This document shows, piece by piece, positions 27,031 to 35,704 of a stretch of DNA of 64,000 nt (position 1 is the stretch's first letter; every line of letters begins with the position of its first letter). Below the pieces are notes generated by a model. It was not told the DNA's origin. It worked only from the letters and a program-made list of their open reading frames with translations, and made no database searches. Location of the stretch: positions 1-64,000 of the forward strand of contig NZ_JAJNDV010000009.1 of NCBI RefSeq assembly GCF_021043375.1. The letters run 5' to 3'. The stretch comes from Sphingomonas sp. IC-56 (GTDB taxonomy: Bacteria; Pseudomonadota; Alphaproteobacteria; Sphingomonadales; Sphingomonadaceae). The position numbers and the translations under genes are program-made.

Positions 27031-28137
27031 CTACTCGCCGCTGAACAGGTTCTTGAACCGGTGGGGCTGCGAGCGGAGATACTGCTCCGGCGCCTTCACC
27101 GTTGCGCCGAGATGCGCGGCGGCATGCCAGGGCCAGCGCGGATCGTAGAGCATCGTGCGGGCGAGGGCGATCATGTCGGCGTCGCCGGTCCCGACGATCG
27201 CCTCCGCTTGGTCATAGTCGCTGATCATCCCCACCGCGACAACCGGCAGCTTCGTCGCCTGCTTGATATCGCGGGCAAGCGGCACCTGATAATTGGGGCC
27301 GACCGGAATGTCCTGACGGGGATCAAGCCCGCCGCTCGACACGTGCACCGCGGCGCAGCCGCGCGCTTCCAGCGCCTGCACAAAGGCAATGGACTGCTCG
27401 ACATCCCAGCCGCCCTCAACCCAATCGGTGCCCGAAAGCCGCATGGTAACCGGACGCTCGGCGGGAAACGCTGCGCGCACCGCATCGAAAACCTCGAGCG
27501 CGAAGCGCATCCGGTTCTCCAGCGAGCCGCCATAGTCGTCATCGCGGTGGTTGGAGAGCGGGGACAGGAACTGGTGGAGCAGATAGCCATGGGCCCCGTG
27601 AAGCTGGATCGCGTCCAGGCCGAGCCGCGCCGACCGGCGAGCCGCATCGGCGAACGCGTCGCGCACCCGCTTCAACCCGTCGCGGTCCAGCGCGGTGGGC
27701 GCCAGTTCGCCCTCGGCAAAGGGCAGGGCTGAGGGCGCTTCGGTCTGCCAGCCATGCGGGTGGGGCGGCTGGATCTGCTGTCCGCCGTCCCAGGGGCGGG
27801 CAGTCGAGGCCTTGCGGCCGGCATGGGCAAGCTGAATAGCGATCCCCATGGGTGACCAGCGGCGGATGCTCTCCACGACCTTCGCCATTGCCGCTTCCGT
27901 CGCATCGTCCCAGAGCCCGACATCGGCCCAGGTGATCCGTCCTTCCGGAACGACCGCCGTCGCCTCGATCGTCAGCAAGGCGGCACCCGACAGCGCCAGT
28001 TGGCCAAGGTGGATCAGGTGCCAATCGGTCATGCACCCATCGATCGCAGAATATTGGCACATCGGTGCGATCACGATGCGGTTCGGCAGGTCCAGGCCGC
28101 CGACGTTGATCGGCTGGAACAGGGCAGGGCGCTTCAT
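27031..28137 (-). CDS. Old Yellow Enzyme family NADH:flavin oxidoreductase (YqjM-like)
   Basis: A 368-residue FMN TIM-barrel ene-reductase. PNRIVIAPMCQYSAIDG contains the Cys near FMN seen in the YqjM (thermophilic-like) subclass. HGAHGYLLHQFLSPLSNHRD and GGSLENRMRFALEVF are OYE hallmarks, and the C-terminal phosphate site follows VGMISDYDQAEAIVGTG. It should reduce activated C=C bonds of enones or related electrophiles with NAD(P)H. The start at 28137 follows GGAGGA nine bases upstream. It stands alone, next to tRNA-Ser. Confidence 0.93.
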   Translation of the reverse strand: MKRPALFQPINVGGLDLPNRIVIAPMCQYSAIDGCMTDWHLIHLGQLALSGAALLTIEATAVVPEGRITWADVGLWDDATEAAMAKVVESIRRWSPMGIAIQLAHAGRKASTARPWDGGQQIQPPHPHGWQTEAPSALPFAEGELAPTALDRDGLKRVRDAFADAARRSARLGLDAIQLHGAHGYLLHQFLSPLSNHRDDDYGGSLENRMRFALEVFDAVRAAFPAERPVTMRLSGTDWVEGGWDVEQSIAFVQALEARGCAAVHVSSGGLDPRQDIPVGPNYQVPLARDIKQATKLPVVAVGMISDYDQAEAIVGTGDADMIALARTMLYDPRWPWHAAAHLGATVKAPEQYLRSQPHRFKNLFSGE

Positions 28138-28216
28138 CGAACAAAATCCTCCGGTTTGGAGGGCTGAACGCTTATGCCGCCGAGGGCTTCCCATGTTTGG
28201 GAAAGAATTTCCTGGA

Positions 28217-28306
28217 TGGCGGAGAGAGTGGGATTCGAACCCACGGTGAGCTTCCACCCACGGCGGTTTTCAAGACCGCTGCCTTAAACCACTCGGCCAT
28301 CTCTCC
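28217..28306 (-). tRNA. tRNA-Ser (anticodon UGA)
   Basis: On the minus strand, the acceptor stem GGAGAGA (28306-28300) pairs with TCTCTCC (28227-28221). The discriminator is G and CCA is genome-encoded (28219-28217). The anticodon loop CTTGAAA in stem GCGGT/ACCGC gives UGA at 28272-28270, reading UCN codons. A long variable arm (GTGGGTGGAAGCTCAC) confirms a class II serine tRNA, and GGTTCGAATCC is the T-arm. Confidence 0.96.
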
Positions 28307-28410
28307 GGTGGCGCTCCGCTAGCCGCTTCTGCGCCGCGCCGCCACAATTTCTTGACCGGCCGTTGCGCTTGGGGGTTCAGCGCACGCGCCGGCTGTGCCA
28401 CACACCACGG

Positions 28411-29454
28411 ATGTTCGGTTGGTTAAGCGCGTTCGGTAGTTCCTCGGCTATGGCCCTGAGCCTAGTGGCAAGTGCCCCCACGGCGCCCGCGCCGGTGCAG
28501 GATGAGGCGGGGTTCCAGGCCTATCTCCAGACGCTTGCGCGCCAGGCTGAGCGTGAGGGTGTGACGCGCCGGACCATCGACCTTGTCATGCCCAACCTGA
28601 CCTACAATCCGCGGGTGGTGGAACTCGACCGACAGCAGCCCGATGGCGGCCCGAACGCGGCGATCCCGCCCTTTGCGCCGTACCGCATCCGCCATGTCGA
28701 TAATGCCCGCATTTCGCAGGGGCGGGTCGCCTATCAGCGGCAACGCCCGCGGCTTGCCAGCATCGAGCAGGAAACCGGCGTTCCCGAATCGATCATGGTC
28801 GCAATTTGGGGACATGAAACCAATTACGGGCGGGTGATGGGCGGCTTTGACCTGCCGCGCGCGCTTGCCAGCCTTGCCTATGAAGGGCGGCGGCGCGAGC
28901 TGTTCTCGACCGAGTTCATAGCGACCCTTAAGATGATCGATCGCGGCGTGCCGCGTTCGAAACTGGTGGGAAGTTGGGCCGGCGCGTTTGGCGGTCCGCA
29001 GTTCCTGCCAAGCGTTTATCTTCGCCTCGCCCGCGACGGCGACGGCGACGGCATGGCCGATATTTGGACAAGCGAGGCCGACACGCTTGCGTCGATCGCC
29101 GCTTATTTCGTGAACGCCGGATGGCGCGCGGGCCAGCCCTGGGGCTTTGCGGTCAGCGTGCCCGCCGGGCTGGATCGCAGCGCACTGGGCAACCGGACCG
29201 CGTCGCCGCGCTGTCCGCGCGTGCATGAACGGCACAGCCAGTGGAAGACGGTCGCCGAATGGCGCGCGCTGGGCATCGTGCCAACTGGGCGGGGCTGGCC
29301 CGCCGACAACGTTCAGGCGACGCTGCTAGAACCCGACGGCCCCGGCAACACGGCCTATCTCCTCACCGGCAATTATCGCGTGATCCTCGATTATAACTGC
29401 TCGAATTTTTATGCGCTGTCGGTAGGATTGCTCGCCGATGAAGTGGAACGCTGA
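28411..29454 (+). CDS. Lytic murein transglycosylase, MltB/Slt35-like (GH103)
   Basis: A 347-residue envelope enzyme cleaving the MurNAc-GlcNAc bond to 1,6-anhydro products. The catalytic Glu lies in MVAIWGHETNYGRVMGGFDL. GSWAGAFGGPQFLPSVYLRL and the EF-hand-like loop DGDGDGMADIW follow, as in Slt35, which binds calcium at this place. The C-terminus ends in NCSNFYALSVGLLADEV. No lipobox is seen, so it is probably soluble periplasmic. Start uncertain: a TTG at 28363 would give a more basic signal n-region, and an ATG at 28450 is also possible. It overlaps the RlpA-like gene by 17 bp. Confidence 0.88.
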   Translation: MFGWLSAFGSSSAMALSLVASAPTAPAPVQDEAGFQAYLQTLARQAEREGVTRRTIDLVMPNLTYNPRVVELDRQQPDGGPNAAIPPFAPYRIRHVDNARISQGRVAYQRQRPRLASIEQETGVPESIMVAIWGHETNYGRVMGGFDLPRALASLAYEGRRRELFSTEFIATLKMIDRGVPRSKLVGSWAGAFGGPQFLPSVYLRLARDGDGDGMADIWTSEADTLASIAAYFVNAGWRAGQPWGFAVSVPAGLDRSALGNRTASPRCPRVHERHSQWKTVAEWRALGIVPTGRGWPADNVQATLLEPDGPGNTAYLLTGNYRVILDYNCSNFYALSVGLLADEVER

Positions 29455-30316
29455 CACCGCCGCCCTGCTGCCGCTGATCGCCTTGTGTGTCGGGACGCCT
29501 GTCCATGCCGCGCAACGTGCGCCCGGCACGGCGTATGCGCCGCCCGAGACACAGGATCGCGACGCCGGTTTCGCGCCGCCGCCAAGCGAGGGGCCCAGCG
29601 GCTCCTCCAGGACGCGCCCGGGCGAGTTCCGCTATGACGAGACCGGCTATGCCGACGTTCGCACTGTGGACGGCGGGGGGGCTGCCGATACGGCGTCGGT
29701 GGCCGTGCATCGCTCGCTGCCGGTCGGCACCGTGCTGGAGGTGACGTCACTGGACACCGGCCGCACTATTTTGGTGCTGGTCACCGGGCAGCTGGCGCTG
29801 GGTGCCGATCATCCCATCGATCTTTCGACGGGTGCTGCGACTCAGCTTGGCTATGCGCAAGACCAGCGGGTGCCGGTGCGCATCCGCGCGGTGACGCCTT
29901 CCGGGCCCGACATGGCCGCGCTTCGAGCCGGCACTGCGCCAAGCCCGCGGGCCGATGCGCCGCCGGTGCTTCTGAACGCGCTTCGCAAACGCTTGCCCGC
30001 GACGCCCGCCGCCGTGCCGGTGCGCGCGGCAGCGCCGGTCCGGTCGCCGGCACCCGTGCGTTCACGTGCCGCCGCGCCTGCTCCCGCTGCCAAGCCGGTG
30101 GCTGTCCGCGGACGCTATCTTGTGCAGGTGGCCGCACTTTCCTCGCCCGGCAACGCACAAGCGCTTGCGCGGAGCATGGGCGGGTTCGTAAAGCAGGGTG
30201 GAGGGCTCCACCGCGTGCAGCTCGGCCCGTTCGCGACCCAAGCACAGGCCGAAGCCGCTCGCGGCAGGGCCGCCCGCGCGGGTCATGCAGACGCGCGCGT
30301 CATCGCCGCCAACTAG
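29438..30316 (+). CDS. RlpA-like double-psi beta-barrel protein with SPOR domain, catalytic site degenerate
   Basis: A 292-residue precursor: signal peptide (ALLPLIALCVGTPVHAA), short linker, DPBB region (about 68-150), Ala/Pro/Arg linker, and C-terminal SPOR domain (YLVQVAALSSPGNAQALARS from ~226). SPOR binds denuded septal glycan. In active RlpA the DPBB has GxASWYG, a His in xAHxxLPxGT and an Asp in INDRGPF. Here the His segment AVHRSLPVGT is kept, but ASWYG is GYADVRT and INDRGPF is VTGQLAL, so the catalytic Asp is missing. It is probably a septal scaffold or partner of the overlapping MltB-like enzyme. Confidence 0.82.
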   Translation: MKWNADTAALLPLIALCVGTPVHAAQRAPGTAYAPPETQDRDAGFAPPPSEGPSGSSRTRPGEFRYDETGYADVRTVDGGGAADTASVAVHRSLPVGTVLEVTSLDTGRTILVLVTGQLALGADHPIDLSTGAATQLGYAQDQRVPVRIRAVTPSGPDMAALRAGTAPSPRADAPPVLLNALRKRLPATPAAVPVRAAAPVRSPAPVRSRAAAPAPAAKPVAVRGRYLVQVAALSSPGNAQALARSMGGFVKQGGGLHRVQLGPFATQAQAEAARGRAARAGHADARVIAAN

Positions 30317-30345
30317 TTTTCGTACCCCGGGGAACTCGCACACCC

Positions 30346-31506
30346 ATGAAGAAGCTCGCCGCCGCATCGCTCCTCGCGCTCGCTGTCGCCTATCCCACGA
30401 CCGCGGCAAATCCGCCCTTCGACACGCCGGCACCCATTGCGTACATGGAGGACCTGTCCTCCGGCGCAGTGCTCTATGCCAAGGACGCCGACCGCCGCAT
30501 GCCGCCAGCATCGATGGCGAAGATGATGACGGTCTATGTCGCTTTTGACCTCATCAAGAAGGGTGAGCTCAAGCTCGATCAGCAGATCGAGGTGCGGCCC
30601 GAGACGTGGAAGAAGTGGCATTCGCAGGGTTCGACCATGTTCCTGGCCGTGGGCGAGAAGCCGACGGTTTCCGATCTGCTGAAGGGCATCGTCACCCTGT
30701 CGGGCAACGACGCCTGCGTCGTGCTTGCAGAGGGCATCGCTGGCACGGAGGAAGCGTTCGCCAATCTGATGAACCAGCAGGCGCAGCGCATCGGCTTGAC
30801 CAACAGCCATTTCGGCAATTCGAACGGCTGGCCGGACGAGGGTCGCACCTATGTGACCGCGCGCGATCTGGCGCATCTTGCAGCCGCCACGATCAAGGAG
30901 CATCCGGACCTCTACAAGCAATATTACTCGCTGCCGAGCTTCACCTGGGGCAAGACGCTGGGTGCCGGTGCCGCGATCAGCCAAGGCAACCGCGATCCGC
31001 TGCTCGGCCGCGTCGAGGGGGCCGACGGTCTCAAGACCGGGCACACCGAGGAGGCGGGCTATGGCTTCACCGGGTCGGCCGAACAGGGCGGTCGCAGGCT
31101 GGTGATGGTGGTCGCCGGACTCGACAGCTATGGCGGGCGTGCCGATGAATCAGTGCGCTTCATGAACTGGGGCTTCCGCTCGTGGAAGGCGCGCCCGATC
31201 GCAGCCAAGGGCCGCAAGATCGGCGATGTCGAGGTGCAGGGCGGAAGCGACACGACCGTTGGCGTCGTGGCACCGCGCGACCTGAACGCGACGGTGCCCG
31301 CCGGCACTTCGCCGCAGATGCAGGGCAAGATCGTCTACCAGGGTCCCGTCAAGGCGCCGATCAAGGCCGGCGCCCACATTGCGGACCTGGTCGTCGAAAC
31401 GCCTGGCATGCCCACTCAGACGCTGCCGCTGGTCGCGGAAACGGAGATCGGCGAGGCCGGCTTCTTCCGCCGCGCCTGGCAGGGCCTCTGGTCGCTGTTC
31501 GCCTGA
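30346..31506 (+). CDS. D-alanyl-D-alanine carboxypeptidase (PBP5/6 type)
   Basis: A 386-residue S11 peptidase removing the terminal D-Ala from peptidoglycan pentapeptides in the periplasm. All three active-site motifs are intact: SxxK in PPASMAKMM, SGN in VTLSGNDACVVL and KTG in DGLKTGHTEEAG. The N-terminus is a Sec signal peptide (AAASLLALAVAYPTTAA). A PBP5_C beta domain follows from ~280, and the C-terminus FFRRAWQGLWSLF is an amphipathic membrane anchor. GGGGAA precedes the ATG. Confidence 0.95.
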   Translation: MKKLAAASLLALAVAYPTTAANPPFDTPAPIAYMEDLSSGAVLYAKDADRRMPPASMAKMMTVYVAFDLIKKGELKLDQQIEVRPETWKKWHSQGSTMFLAVGEKPTVSDLLKGIVTLSGNDACVVLAEGIAGTEEAFANLMNQQAQRIGLTNSHFGNSNGWPDEGRTYVTARDLAHLAAATIKEHPDLYKQYYSLPSFTWGKTLGAGAAISQGNRDPLLGRVEGADGLKTGHTEEAGYGFTGSAEQGGRRLVMVVAGLDSYGGRADESVRFMNWGFRSWKARPIAAKGRKIGDVEVQGGSDTTVGVVAPRDLNATVPAGTSPQMQGKIVYQGPVKAPIKAGAHIADLVVETPGMPTQTLPLVAETEIGEAGFFRRAWQGLWSLFA

Positions 31507-31518
31507 CCCGTTTTCCCT

Positions 31519-31534
31519 TCCCCGTTCGCGGGGA
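31519..31534 (+). other. UUCG-loop hairpin between dacA-type gene and holB
   Basis: TCCCCG-TTCG-CGGGGA, a 6-bp stem closed by a stable UUCG tetraloop, fills the 46-bp gap. No U-run follows, so it is more likely an mRNA processing or stability element than a terminator. Confidence 0.5.
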
Positions 31535-31552
31535 GGGGATCATGGTCCCGCC

Positions 31553-32527
31553 ATGCTGCTCGGCAATCAACCCGCCCGCGATGCGCTTGCCGCCGCCATG
31601 GCTAGCGGCGCGTTGCACCATGCCTGGCTGTTTGCCGGGCCGGAGGGCGTGGGGAAGAGCAGCTTCGCCCACCTCGCCGCTGCGCGCATGCTTGCCGAGG
31701 CGCTGGAGCCGCACAAGCTACAGCCTGGCTGGGACGTGCCCGAGAACAGCCAGACCGCGCACCTGCTCGCGTCGGGCGCCCATCCCGATTTCCGCGCGCT
31801 AGCCCGGCTTCCCAAGGATGCCGACAAGCCTGACGAGGCGCTGGCCCGGTCGATCACGATTGCCCAGGTGCGCTCGCTCCAGCCGCTGTTCGCCACCAAG
31901 CCGGCATTGTCGCCGCGCCGGGTCATCCTGATCGACGCGATCGACGATCTGGAGCGGGGCGGGGCCAACGCGCTTCTCAAGAACCTGGAGGAGCCGCCCC
32001 AGGGCACGATCTTCCTGCTGGTCAGCCACGCACCTGGCCGGCTGCTGCCGACGATCCGGTCGCGCTGCCGCCTGCTCCGGTTCGAGGCGCTTGAGGATGG
32101 CGACGTCGCGCAGATCCTGCGGGCCGAGCTTCCCGACGCCACGTCTGACGAGATCGACGCGCTGGTCCGCGCGGGTGAAGGCTCGCCGGGGCGCGCGCTT
32201 GGCTTCGCTGGACTGGATCTAGCCGCGCTCGAAGCAGAAATGGACAAGCTCGCGACGGTTGGGGACCCGTCCAACGCGCTGCGGGGCCGCCTTGCCAAGC
32301 TGCTCGGCAGCAAGGCTGCGCAGCCCCGCTACGAAGCATTTCTCGACCGCGCGCCCAGCTTCATCGCCCAGCGCGCCAAGGCGCTGGCGGGCGAACGCCT
32401 GCGCGTGGCACTCGACGCCTATGCCGCGGCGCTCGACCTCGCCGGGGCGGCGCGCGGCTTGTCGCTCGACGCGGGTGCAACCGTGTTCGAAATGAGCGGC
32501 CTGCTCGTGCGGCTGAGCGGGCGCTGA
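31553..32527 (+). CDS. holB: DNA polymerase III subunit delta'
   Basis: A 324-residue AAA+ clamp-loader subunit. The P-loop-like segment FAGPEGVGKSSFA is near the N-terminus. VILIDAIDDLERGGANALLK is the Walker B region, NLEEPPQGTIFLL and TIRSRCRLLRF are classic delta' motifs. The usual zinc-binding cysteines are absent, as in many alphaproteobacteria. The ATG at 31553 matches the family N-terminus (LLGNQPARDAL). In related genomes tmk often precedes holB; it does not here. metG follows. Confidence 0.92.
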   Translation: MLLGNQPARDALAAAMASGALHHAWLFAGPEGVGKSSFAHLAAARMLAEALEPHKLQPGWDVPENSQTAHLLASGAHPDFRALARLPKDADKPDEALARSITIAQVRSLQPLFATKPALSPRRVILIDAIDDLERGGANALLKNLEEPPQGTIFLLVSHAPGRLLPTIRSRCRLLRFEALEDGDVAQILRAELPDATSDEIDALVRAGEGSPGRALGFAGLDLAALEAEMDKLATVGDPSNALRGRLAKLLGSKAAQPRYEAFLDRAPSFIAQRAKALAGERLRVALDAYAAALDLAGAARGLSLDAGATVFEMSGLLVRLSGR

Positions 32528-32548
32528 CGCATAGCGCCAGAGACCGTG

Positions 32549-32584
32549 TTGCCGACACCGCGCGCGATCCCTAAAGCCGGCGCA
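32549..32584 (+). promoter_or_regulatory. metG promoter, predicted leaderless
   Basis: TTGCCG at 32549-32554, 17 bp, TAAAGC at 32572-32577, then 6 bp to the ATG at 32584. No Shine-Dalgarno lies before the ATG. Confidence 0.6.
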
Positions 32585-34089
32585 TGGCGAACCCCTTCTA
32601 CATCAGCACGGCAATCCACTATCCCAATGGCCGGCCGCATATCGGCCACGCCTATGAGATGATCGCCGCCGACGCGATCGCGCGCTTCCAGCGCCAGCAT
32701 GGCCGCGACGTGTTTTTCCAGACCGGCACCGACGAGCATGGCCTCAAGATGGTGCAGACCGCGCGCGCGCGCGGAATGGAAGCCCGCGAACTCGCCGACG
32801 AAATGTCGAGCTATTTCCGCGAGATGGCGGATGGTCTGGATATTTCGTACGACCGCTTCATCCGCACCTCGGAACCCGAGCATTATGCCGCGAGCCAGTC
32901 GATCTGGAAGGCGATGGCCGATGCCGGCGATCTGTATCTCGACCGCTATGAAGGCTGGTACTCGGTCCGCGACGAAGCCTTTTACGAGGAAAAGGAACTG
33001 ACCGAAGGCGAGGGGGGGCAGAAGCTGTCGCCGCAAGGTACGCCGGTCGAGTGGACTGCCGAGGAGACCTGGTTCTTCCGCCTGTCCAAATACCAGCAGC
33101 CGCTGCTCGACTTCTATGCGGCGAACCCTGACTTCATCCGCCCGGAATCGCGCCGCAACGAGATCCTGCGCTTCGTCGAGGGCGGGCTGGTCGATCTGTC
33201 GGTCAGCCGCACCAGCTTCGACTGGGGTGTGCCGGTACCGGATAGCCCCGATCACGTCATGTATGTGTGGGTCGATGCGCTGACCAACTACATCACCGGC
33301 GCCGGCTACCCGCACGATCCGGAGCGCTTCGCCAAGTTCTGGCCTGCAGACATCCACCTGATCGGCAAGGATATTGTCCGCTTCCACGCGGTGTATTGGC
33401 CAGCCTTCCTCATGTCGGCTAACCTGCCGCTGCCCAAGCAGGTTTTCGGCCATGGCTTCCTGCTCAACCGGGGGGAAAAGATGTCCAAGTCGGTCGGCAA
33501 TGTCGTCGACCCGATGCAACTCGCTGAGCTCTACGGGGTCGACGCGCTACGCTATTTCCTGCTGCGTGACGTGAGCTTCGGCAATGACGGCACCTTCAGC
33601 GACGAGGCGATCGTCACTCGCGCCAATGCTGATCTCTCGAACAGCTTCGGCAATCTCGCCCAGCGCACGCTCGCCTTCATTGCCAAAAATTGCGAAGGAC
33701 AGGTCGAGGAGGGCAGGGCCGAGGAAGCCGACGCCGTGCTCCTCACCGAAGTCGATACCGCCTGCGCCGCCTTCAACGCTGCTTTTGAGGATCTGGCGCT
33801 CAGCCAAGCGCTCGAGGCGTGGATGGTCGGGGTATTCGCCTGCAACCAGTATATCGACGCGCAGGCACCCTGGGCGCTCCGGAAAACCGATCCCGACCGT
33901 ATGCGTGCGGTGCTCCGTACATTGATCCGGGCGATCAGGCACCTCGCCACTACGATCCAGCCGGTGATCCCCGGTTCCTCGGCGAAGCTGTTGGCACAAT
34001 TGCCGCCGCAGGACGACGATGCCTTCCGCATTGCGCCGCCGATCCCCATCTTCCCCCGACTGGAGCTCCAGCAAACGGAGAACGCGTGA
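32584..34089 (+). CDS. metG: Methionyl-tRNA synthetase
   Basis: A 501-residue class I synthetase charging initiator and elongator tRNA-Met. HIGH reads PHIGHAYEMIAAD and KMSKS reads RGEKMSKSVGN. The connective domain lacks the zinc cysteine knuckles, and the C-terminal dimerisation domain is absent, so this is the short, zinc-less form. Its stop overlaps the tatD GTG (GTGA). Confidence 0.97.
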   Translation: MANPFYISTAIHYPNGRPHIGHAYEMIAADAIARFQRQHGRDVFFQTGTDEHGLKMVQTARARGMEARELADEMSSYFREMADGLDISYDRFIRTSEPEHYAASQSIWKAMADAGDLYLDRYEGWYSVRDEAFYEEKELTEGEGGQKLSPQGTPVEWTAEETWFFRLSKYQQPLLDFYAANPDFIRPESRRNEILRFVEGGLVDLSVSRTSFDWGVPVPDSPDHVMYVWVDALTNYITGAGYPHDPERFAKFWPADIHLIGKDIVRFHAVYWPAFLMSANLPLPKQVFGHGFLLNRGEKMSKSVGNVVDPMQLAELYGVDALRYFLLRDVSFGNDGTFSDEAIVTRANADLSNSFGNLAQRTLAFIAKNCEGQVEEGRAEEADAVLLTEVDTACAAFNAAFEDLALSQALEAWMVGVFACNQYIDAQAPWALRKTDPDRMRAVLRTLIRAIRHLATTIQPVIPGSSAKLLAQLPPQDDDAFRIAPPIPIFPRLELQQTENA

Positions 34090-34865
34090 GACTAGCCGAC
34101 AGCCATTGCCACCTGAACTATAAAGGGCTTGTTGAAGAACAGCAGCAAGTCCTTGCTCGCGCTCGGGAAAGTGGAGTGGGGGCGATGCTGAACATCTCTA
34201 CGCGCGAGCGCGAGTGGGACGACGTCATCGCGGTTGCCGAACGCGAGCACGACGTTTGGGCATCGGTCGGTATCCATCCGCACGAGGCTGATCAGCATCC
34301 CCATGTTGACACGGCCAAGCTGGTTGAGCGTACGCAGCACCCACGCGTCGTCGGTATCGGGGAAAGCGGGCTGGACTATTATTATGACCACAGCGACCGC
34401 GAGCGGCAGCAGGCGAGCTTCCGCGCCCACCTCGCGGCCTGCCGCGAGACCCAGCTGCCGATTATCGTTCATACCAGAGATGCCGAAGAGGACACCGCAG
34501 AGATCTTGCGTGAGGAAATGGGGAAGGGCGCCTTTCCGGGCGTGATCCACTGTTTCACTGCCAGCGGCGCCTTTGCGGACATTGCGTTGGAACTGGGCTT
34601 CTACATCTCGATTTCAGGTATCGTGACCTTCAAGAACGCCCGCGACCTCCAGGAAACAGCAGTGCGGCTGCCGCTCGACCGGCTGCTGATCGAGACTGAC
34701 GCGCCCTTCCTGGCACCCGTGCCTCATCGCGGGAAACCCGGCGAGCCGGCCTTTGTTGCCGACACTTGCCGCTTCCTGGCCAAGCTGCGCGGAGAAGATC
34801 CCGAAGCACTGGCTGAAGCGACGCGCCGCAACTTCCACGCACTGTTTGCCAAAACGCTCGCATGA
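34086..34865 (+). CDS. TatD family metal-dependent hydrolase
   Basis: A 259-residue TIM-barrel DNase/deoxyribonuclease-like enzyme. Metal ligands are visible: HxH in LADSHCHLNY, Glu in GIGESGLDYYYD, His in LPIIVHTRDAEED, His in GVIHCFTASG and Asp in LIETDAPFLAP. The GTG overlaps the metG stop, so translation is coupled. The metG-tatD-MBL order is common in alphaproteobacteria and links it to nucleic acid or tRNA quality functions only by association. Confidence 0.93.
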   Translation: MRLADSHCHLNYKGLVEEQQQVLARARESGVGAMLNISTREREWDDVIAVAEREHDVWASVGIHPHEADQHPHVDTAKLVERTQHPRVVGIGESGLDYYYDHSDRERQQASFRAHLAACRETQLPIIVHTRDAEEDTAEILREEMGKGAFPGVIHCFTASGAFADIALELGFYISISGIVTFKNARDLQETAVRLPLDRLLIETDAPFLAPVPHRGKPGEPAFVADTCRFLAKLRGEDPEALAEATRRNFHALFAKTLA

Positions 34866-34933
34866 GCGCTGGGGACCACGTGGCTCCGCTGCGTTCGGCC
34901 AACGCTCACGGCTTTTGAGGAAGCGTCGCTAAC

Positions 34934-35704
34934 GTGTTGAAGATACGCATCCTCGGTTCGGGTACCTCTTCCGGCGTGCCGCGTATCGGTAGCGAGTGGG
35001 GGGCATGCGATCCCGCCGAACCCAGGAACCGCCGCACGCGCTCCTCGGCGCTGGTAACCACGGGCAGCACCACAATCCTGATCGACACCAGCCCCGACAT
35101 GCGCGAGCAGCTAATCGCCGCCGATGTCGGCGACGTGGACGCGGTGATCTGGACGCACGATCACGCCGACCACACGCATGGCATTGATGATCTTCGCCAA
35201 CTCATGCACTTGCGCGACGGCATGCCGGTGCGAGGGCTGGCACGTCCGTTCACGCGTGCGCAGATCGAGAGCAAGTTCAACTATGTGTTTCACGGCCGTG
35301 GCGGCTACCCACCGACCGTAGCCATCGAGGATCTTCCGGACTGCATCACCATTGGCGACATCCGCATCACGACTGCGGACCAGCCGCACGGCCGCATCTT
35401 CTCCGCGGGCATGCGCTTCGATTTTGGTGGTACTTCAATTGGATATGCGACGGACTTCCACGAAATGACGAACGGGATGCGGACGCTCTACGCCGATCTC
35501 GATGTGTGGGTGGTGGATGCACTGCGCCGGGTGCCACATCCGACGCATCCGCATCTCTCCGAAGTGCTCGGCTGGGTAAACGAGTTGGCGCCGAAAAGGA
35601 CCGCGCTGGTTCATATGGACCATAGCATGGACTATATGAGCCTGGCCGCCGAGCTTCCGCATGGGATCGAGCCAGGCTATGACGGCCTGGAGATACCTGC
35701 GTGA
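34934..35704 (+). CDS. MBL-fold metallo-hydrolase (PhnP-like)
   Basis: A 256-residue metallo-beta-lactamase-fold phosphodiesterase-type protein. It begins LKIRILGSGTSSGVPRIG and has the HxHxDH site WTHDHADHTHGIDDL, an Asp ligand in GYATDFHEM and a C-terminal His in ALVHMDHSMDYM. GSGTSSGVPR is typical of the PhnP/RNase Z-related group. A GTG start at 34934 is used, with GAGGAA upstream. Substrate unknown; a cyclic phosphodiester is possible. It is coupled to the downstream protease gene by overlap. Confidence 0.88.
   Translation: MLKIRILGSGTSSGVPRIGSEWGACDPAEPRNRRTRSSALVTTGSTTILIDTSPDMREQLIAADVGDVDAVIWTHDHADHTHGIDDLRQLMHLRDGMPVRGLARPFTRAQIESKFNYVFHGRGGYPPTVAIEDLPDCITIGDIRITTADQPHGRIFSAGMRFDFGGTSIGYATDFHEMTNGMRTLYADLDVWVVDALRRVPHPTHPHLSEVLGWVNELAPKRTALVHMDHSMDYMSLAAELPHGIEPGYDGLEIPA

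Noticed and set aside
28137..28257. N-terminal extension of the Old Yellow Enzyme into the tRNA gene
   Set aside because: The extra 40 residues are translated from tRNA-Ser sequence. A strong GGAGGA site and the family N-terminus place the start at 28137.
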